Assembly (NCBI GenBank): GCA_004794655.1
Contig: SMMW01000634.1
Span: forward strand, 1,646,501 to 1,710,500
Source: Marisa cornuarietis
Lineage: Eukaryota; Mollusca; Gastropoda; Architaenioglossa; Ampullariidae
Direction of reading: 5' to 3'
DNA length: 64,000 nt
How positions within the stretch are numbered: position 1 is the first letter of the stretch; the number at the start of each line of letters is the position of its first letter. Shown here piece after piece: positions 62,156 to 64,000 of the stretch. The position numbers and the translations under genes are program-made. The notes below the pieces were generated by a model that had not been told where the DNA came from, searched no databases, and worked only from the letters and a program-made list of their open reading frames with translations.

Positions 62156-62880
62156 CTCGTCACGTACGGCACGCCCAGCTGTCACGTGCACACTTGGCTG
62201 CCTGGTGACGTGCGACATGTTTGTGGGCCATGACGTAATAAGACTGTCACTCACGTGACGCGCAGGCTGACGGCGGAGGTGGGCGTCGGGATCTCCTGAC
62301 GTCCCTTTTTCAGGGCACTGACGCACACAGCTGCCTCATTTCCCGGGATGCACTACTGTATCTGTTTTCATCTCCGCGAAAAGCTCAGCTACGCTTCCGC
62401 AACAAAAGCGTGGACACTGAGACCTGCTCATAAAGTGAGCGCGCACAGCGTTCGTCGTCTCGTGTCCACACGCAACAAACAAAGCTGGCCTGGCGCATTA
62501 AGAGGCAGATGAAGACAAGTGCTTGTTTTACGAGAGTCAGAGATAGTAATCTCCCATTCATCTGACAAGATGACATTTGTCGACGTTGGCCATGGTTCGG
62601 CGAATGTAACCAGAGAGAATAGATAAGAATAGATAATAGATAATTATCTATTCTCTCTGATGTAACGACTATCGGACGCCTTGTACAAACGTCCCACCCT
62701 GCACCTGCACCCACTGTGCTTCTTTGGTCATCTTGGTGTGACGAACCTAAATCAAGACGTCACAGCGTGCACGTGGCGTGTGACGTTTGCGCGGGGCGAT
62801 GAGGCTCCTGTCTCTTCTGAAACGTCCGCCTCGGAATCGTCATCAACGTCCGCGTTACGTGTGAAACGTCACTAACGTCC
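62156..62880. promoter_or_regulatory. Dense cluster of ACGT-core motifs (E-box and CRE-like)
   Basis: The segment has GTCACGTGCAC (62181), GGTGACGTGCG, ATGACGTAATA (62231), CTCACGTGACG (62252), CTGACGTCCC (62297), AAGACGTCACAG (62756), GCACGTGGCG, GTGACGTTT and repeated AACGTCC/AACGTCAC up to 62880. These are candidate bHLH and CREB/ATF sites. No adjacent exon was found, so enhancer or promoter function is inference. Confidence 0.35.
62611..62659. mobile_element. 49-bp hairpin insertion flanked by ATGTAAC direct repeats
   Basis: Perfect 16-bp inverted ends CAGAGAGAATAGATAA and TTATCTATTCTCTCTG with a 17-base centre. ATGTAAC occurs immediately on both sides (62604-62610 and 62660-62666), looking like a 7-bp target duplication. 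It is too short for a normal MITE; it may be a remnant or a replication-derived palindrome. Confidence 0.5.
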
Positions 62881-62987
62881 GTAGCAGTGAACATAAATTC
62901 CGTTTGCAGTCTGCGAAGCGCGTGTAGGTAAACTCAGTAATGGATTATGTTCTCTCGACAAACAGACCAGTTTTCCTTCTTTAGTAT

Positions 62988-63199
62988 ATTTATATATATA
63001 TATATATAATTATATATAAAGTCATCCCAGGTCTGAGAGACCTACACGCGCGTATTTTGAAGTTTCTCCCACCTGTTGCCCGCTTTCATTGTAAGAAACG
63101 GTTGTCGCTGCAGGCAGATGTCGTGCATATGGTCCTGTACATAAAACGCAATGTTCTAGTAGTGTGCGTCTGATTCTAACAAAGAATGTGAGGTGGCGG

Positions 63200-63235
<36 letters not shown>
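62988..63235. repeat. (TA)n and (TG)n microsatellites
   Basis: TA run at 62988-63018 and TG run at 63202-63230. Confidence 0.95.
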
Positions 63236-63236
<1 letters not shown>

Positions 63237-64000
63237 ACATAGTGCTACGTACCTAGGTCAGCGAAAGCGCTTAAAAAGAGAAAAAAACAAGGTGTTATGA
63301 AGAAGCCGTTTGCTGCATTGGGTAGCCACCCACCAGCTACAGTTATCTCGGTCACTGAAGTGTGTGTGTGTGTGTGTGTGCACATGTGCACGAGCGCCTG
63401 AAGGCGGTGGGCAGCAGACGACGGGCTGAGAACGCGTGACGTGCGGCTGATGGCCTTTGTTCTACACTTCTTTTCTCGGCCGTTATTAGCCTCCCACGCG
63501 CCGAGCCGCCTGCTTGCGTATTCATCAAAACCGCCATCTTTGCATCTCCTGTCTGCTAGTTTGTGTGTGCTTTGACGCGTGAATCTGCGTGCGTGCATAT
63601 TGTGTGTGTGAGAGAGAGAGATAGAGAGACAGAGGAAGTGTTTTCCCCCCCCCCCAATTTTCTCACCCCATCTGAGAAGAACATTTCTTAATGTTGATCA
63701 CACGAGTCGTAGTTTTGAATGGTTGCCAACAAACAGTTTTATGAAGCACATTGTGTTTGAAATATCTCAAACTAGTGACAGAGACACTTTTTTTAAAAGA
63801 AGAAAACATTTTTATAACATTAAAAGAATACCAATAACATCAAATGTAAGAATGGTGACACACCTACAGTAAACAGTCGTAGGTGTGCACCCTTGAAAGG
63901 ACAAACATAAACATAAAGATTGGTCAGACAGGTACAAATGTACTGCAGGCTATCTGCGCTTTGATCTGCACGATTGATACCAGAAATTATGACACACGGA
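63236..64000. other. No gene seen
   Basis: Contains a (TG)n at 63360-63380, an (AG)n at 63609-63632 and a C run at 63646. The minus frame 63245-63598 spans a microsatellite and shows no domain. Confidence 0.4.

Noticed and set aside
63245..63598. 117-codon minus frame with a possible donor CTAG|GTACGT at 63253
   Set aside because: Spans a TG microsatellite; the only acceptor nearby would give a 17-base exon; no domain recognised.

Overview
The window is nuclear DNA of an animal, most likely a marine invertebrate of the mollusc type. Three things point that way: one spliced gene with a GT-AG intron, very frequent (CA)n/(TG)n runs and minisatellites, and scattered LINE, Ty3/gypsy, hAT and tRNA-derived SINE pieces. 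Nothing bacterial (operons, ribosome binding sites, CRISPR) is present. The mollusc assignment is inference; the sequence contains no diagnostic species marker.

The one clear gene is an EGR (early growth response, Zif268/Krox family) transcription factor on the minus strand. Coding exon 1 is 7763-7559, the intron is 7558-6203 and coding exon 2 is 6202-4524, giving a model of about 627 residues with three C2H2 fingers. Upstream, between 7.9 and 8.5 kb, the promoter carries a TATA box, two perfect CArG boxes with nearby ETS cores, two CArG-like sites, two perfect CREs, an RFX-like X-box and a CCAAT box. This is the layout of a growth-factor and cAMP/Ca2+-responsive immediate-early gene. A GC-rich patch in the intron holds an ATG exon with a good splice donor in the phase needed to join exon 2, preceded by a perfect CRE. 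It may be an alternative promoter and first exon.

Layout: 0-2.5 kb, a broken coding remnant and dispersed repeats; 4.5-8.5 kb, EGR and its promoter; 9.5-10.1 kb, a full-length foldback element with a second copy at 42.7-43.2 kb; 11.4-11.7 kb, a tiny RING-like ORF behind a TATA box; 12.4-16.1 kb, an A+T-rich gene-free stretch; 17.3-18.7 kb, a tandem array; 20.5-24.2 kb, a complete 465-bp hAT-type MITE, a decayed Ty3/gypsy pol and a LINE reverse-transcriptase remnant; 25.4-29.3 kb, a large compound minisatellite; 30.4-36.5 kb, a CpG-rich patch and a series of unrelated minisatellites; 40.7 kb, a candidate exon with an ideal donor; 43.8-54.5 kb, SINEs, a 127-bp higher-order repeat, a long TAGATCATT array and a LINE C-terminal fragment; 57-63 kb, CpG-rich patches, an inverted-repeat unit, two small palindromic elements and an ACGT-rich cluster.

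Outside EGR the window is mainly repeat-driven. At least ten different minisatellite families occur, several with a homogenised core and degenerate edges. Most other long open frames are read-through of these repeats. Copy counts are estimates by eye, and no database comparison was possible.
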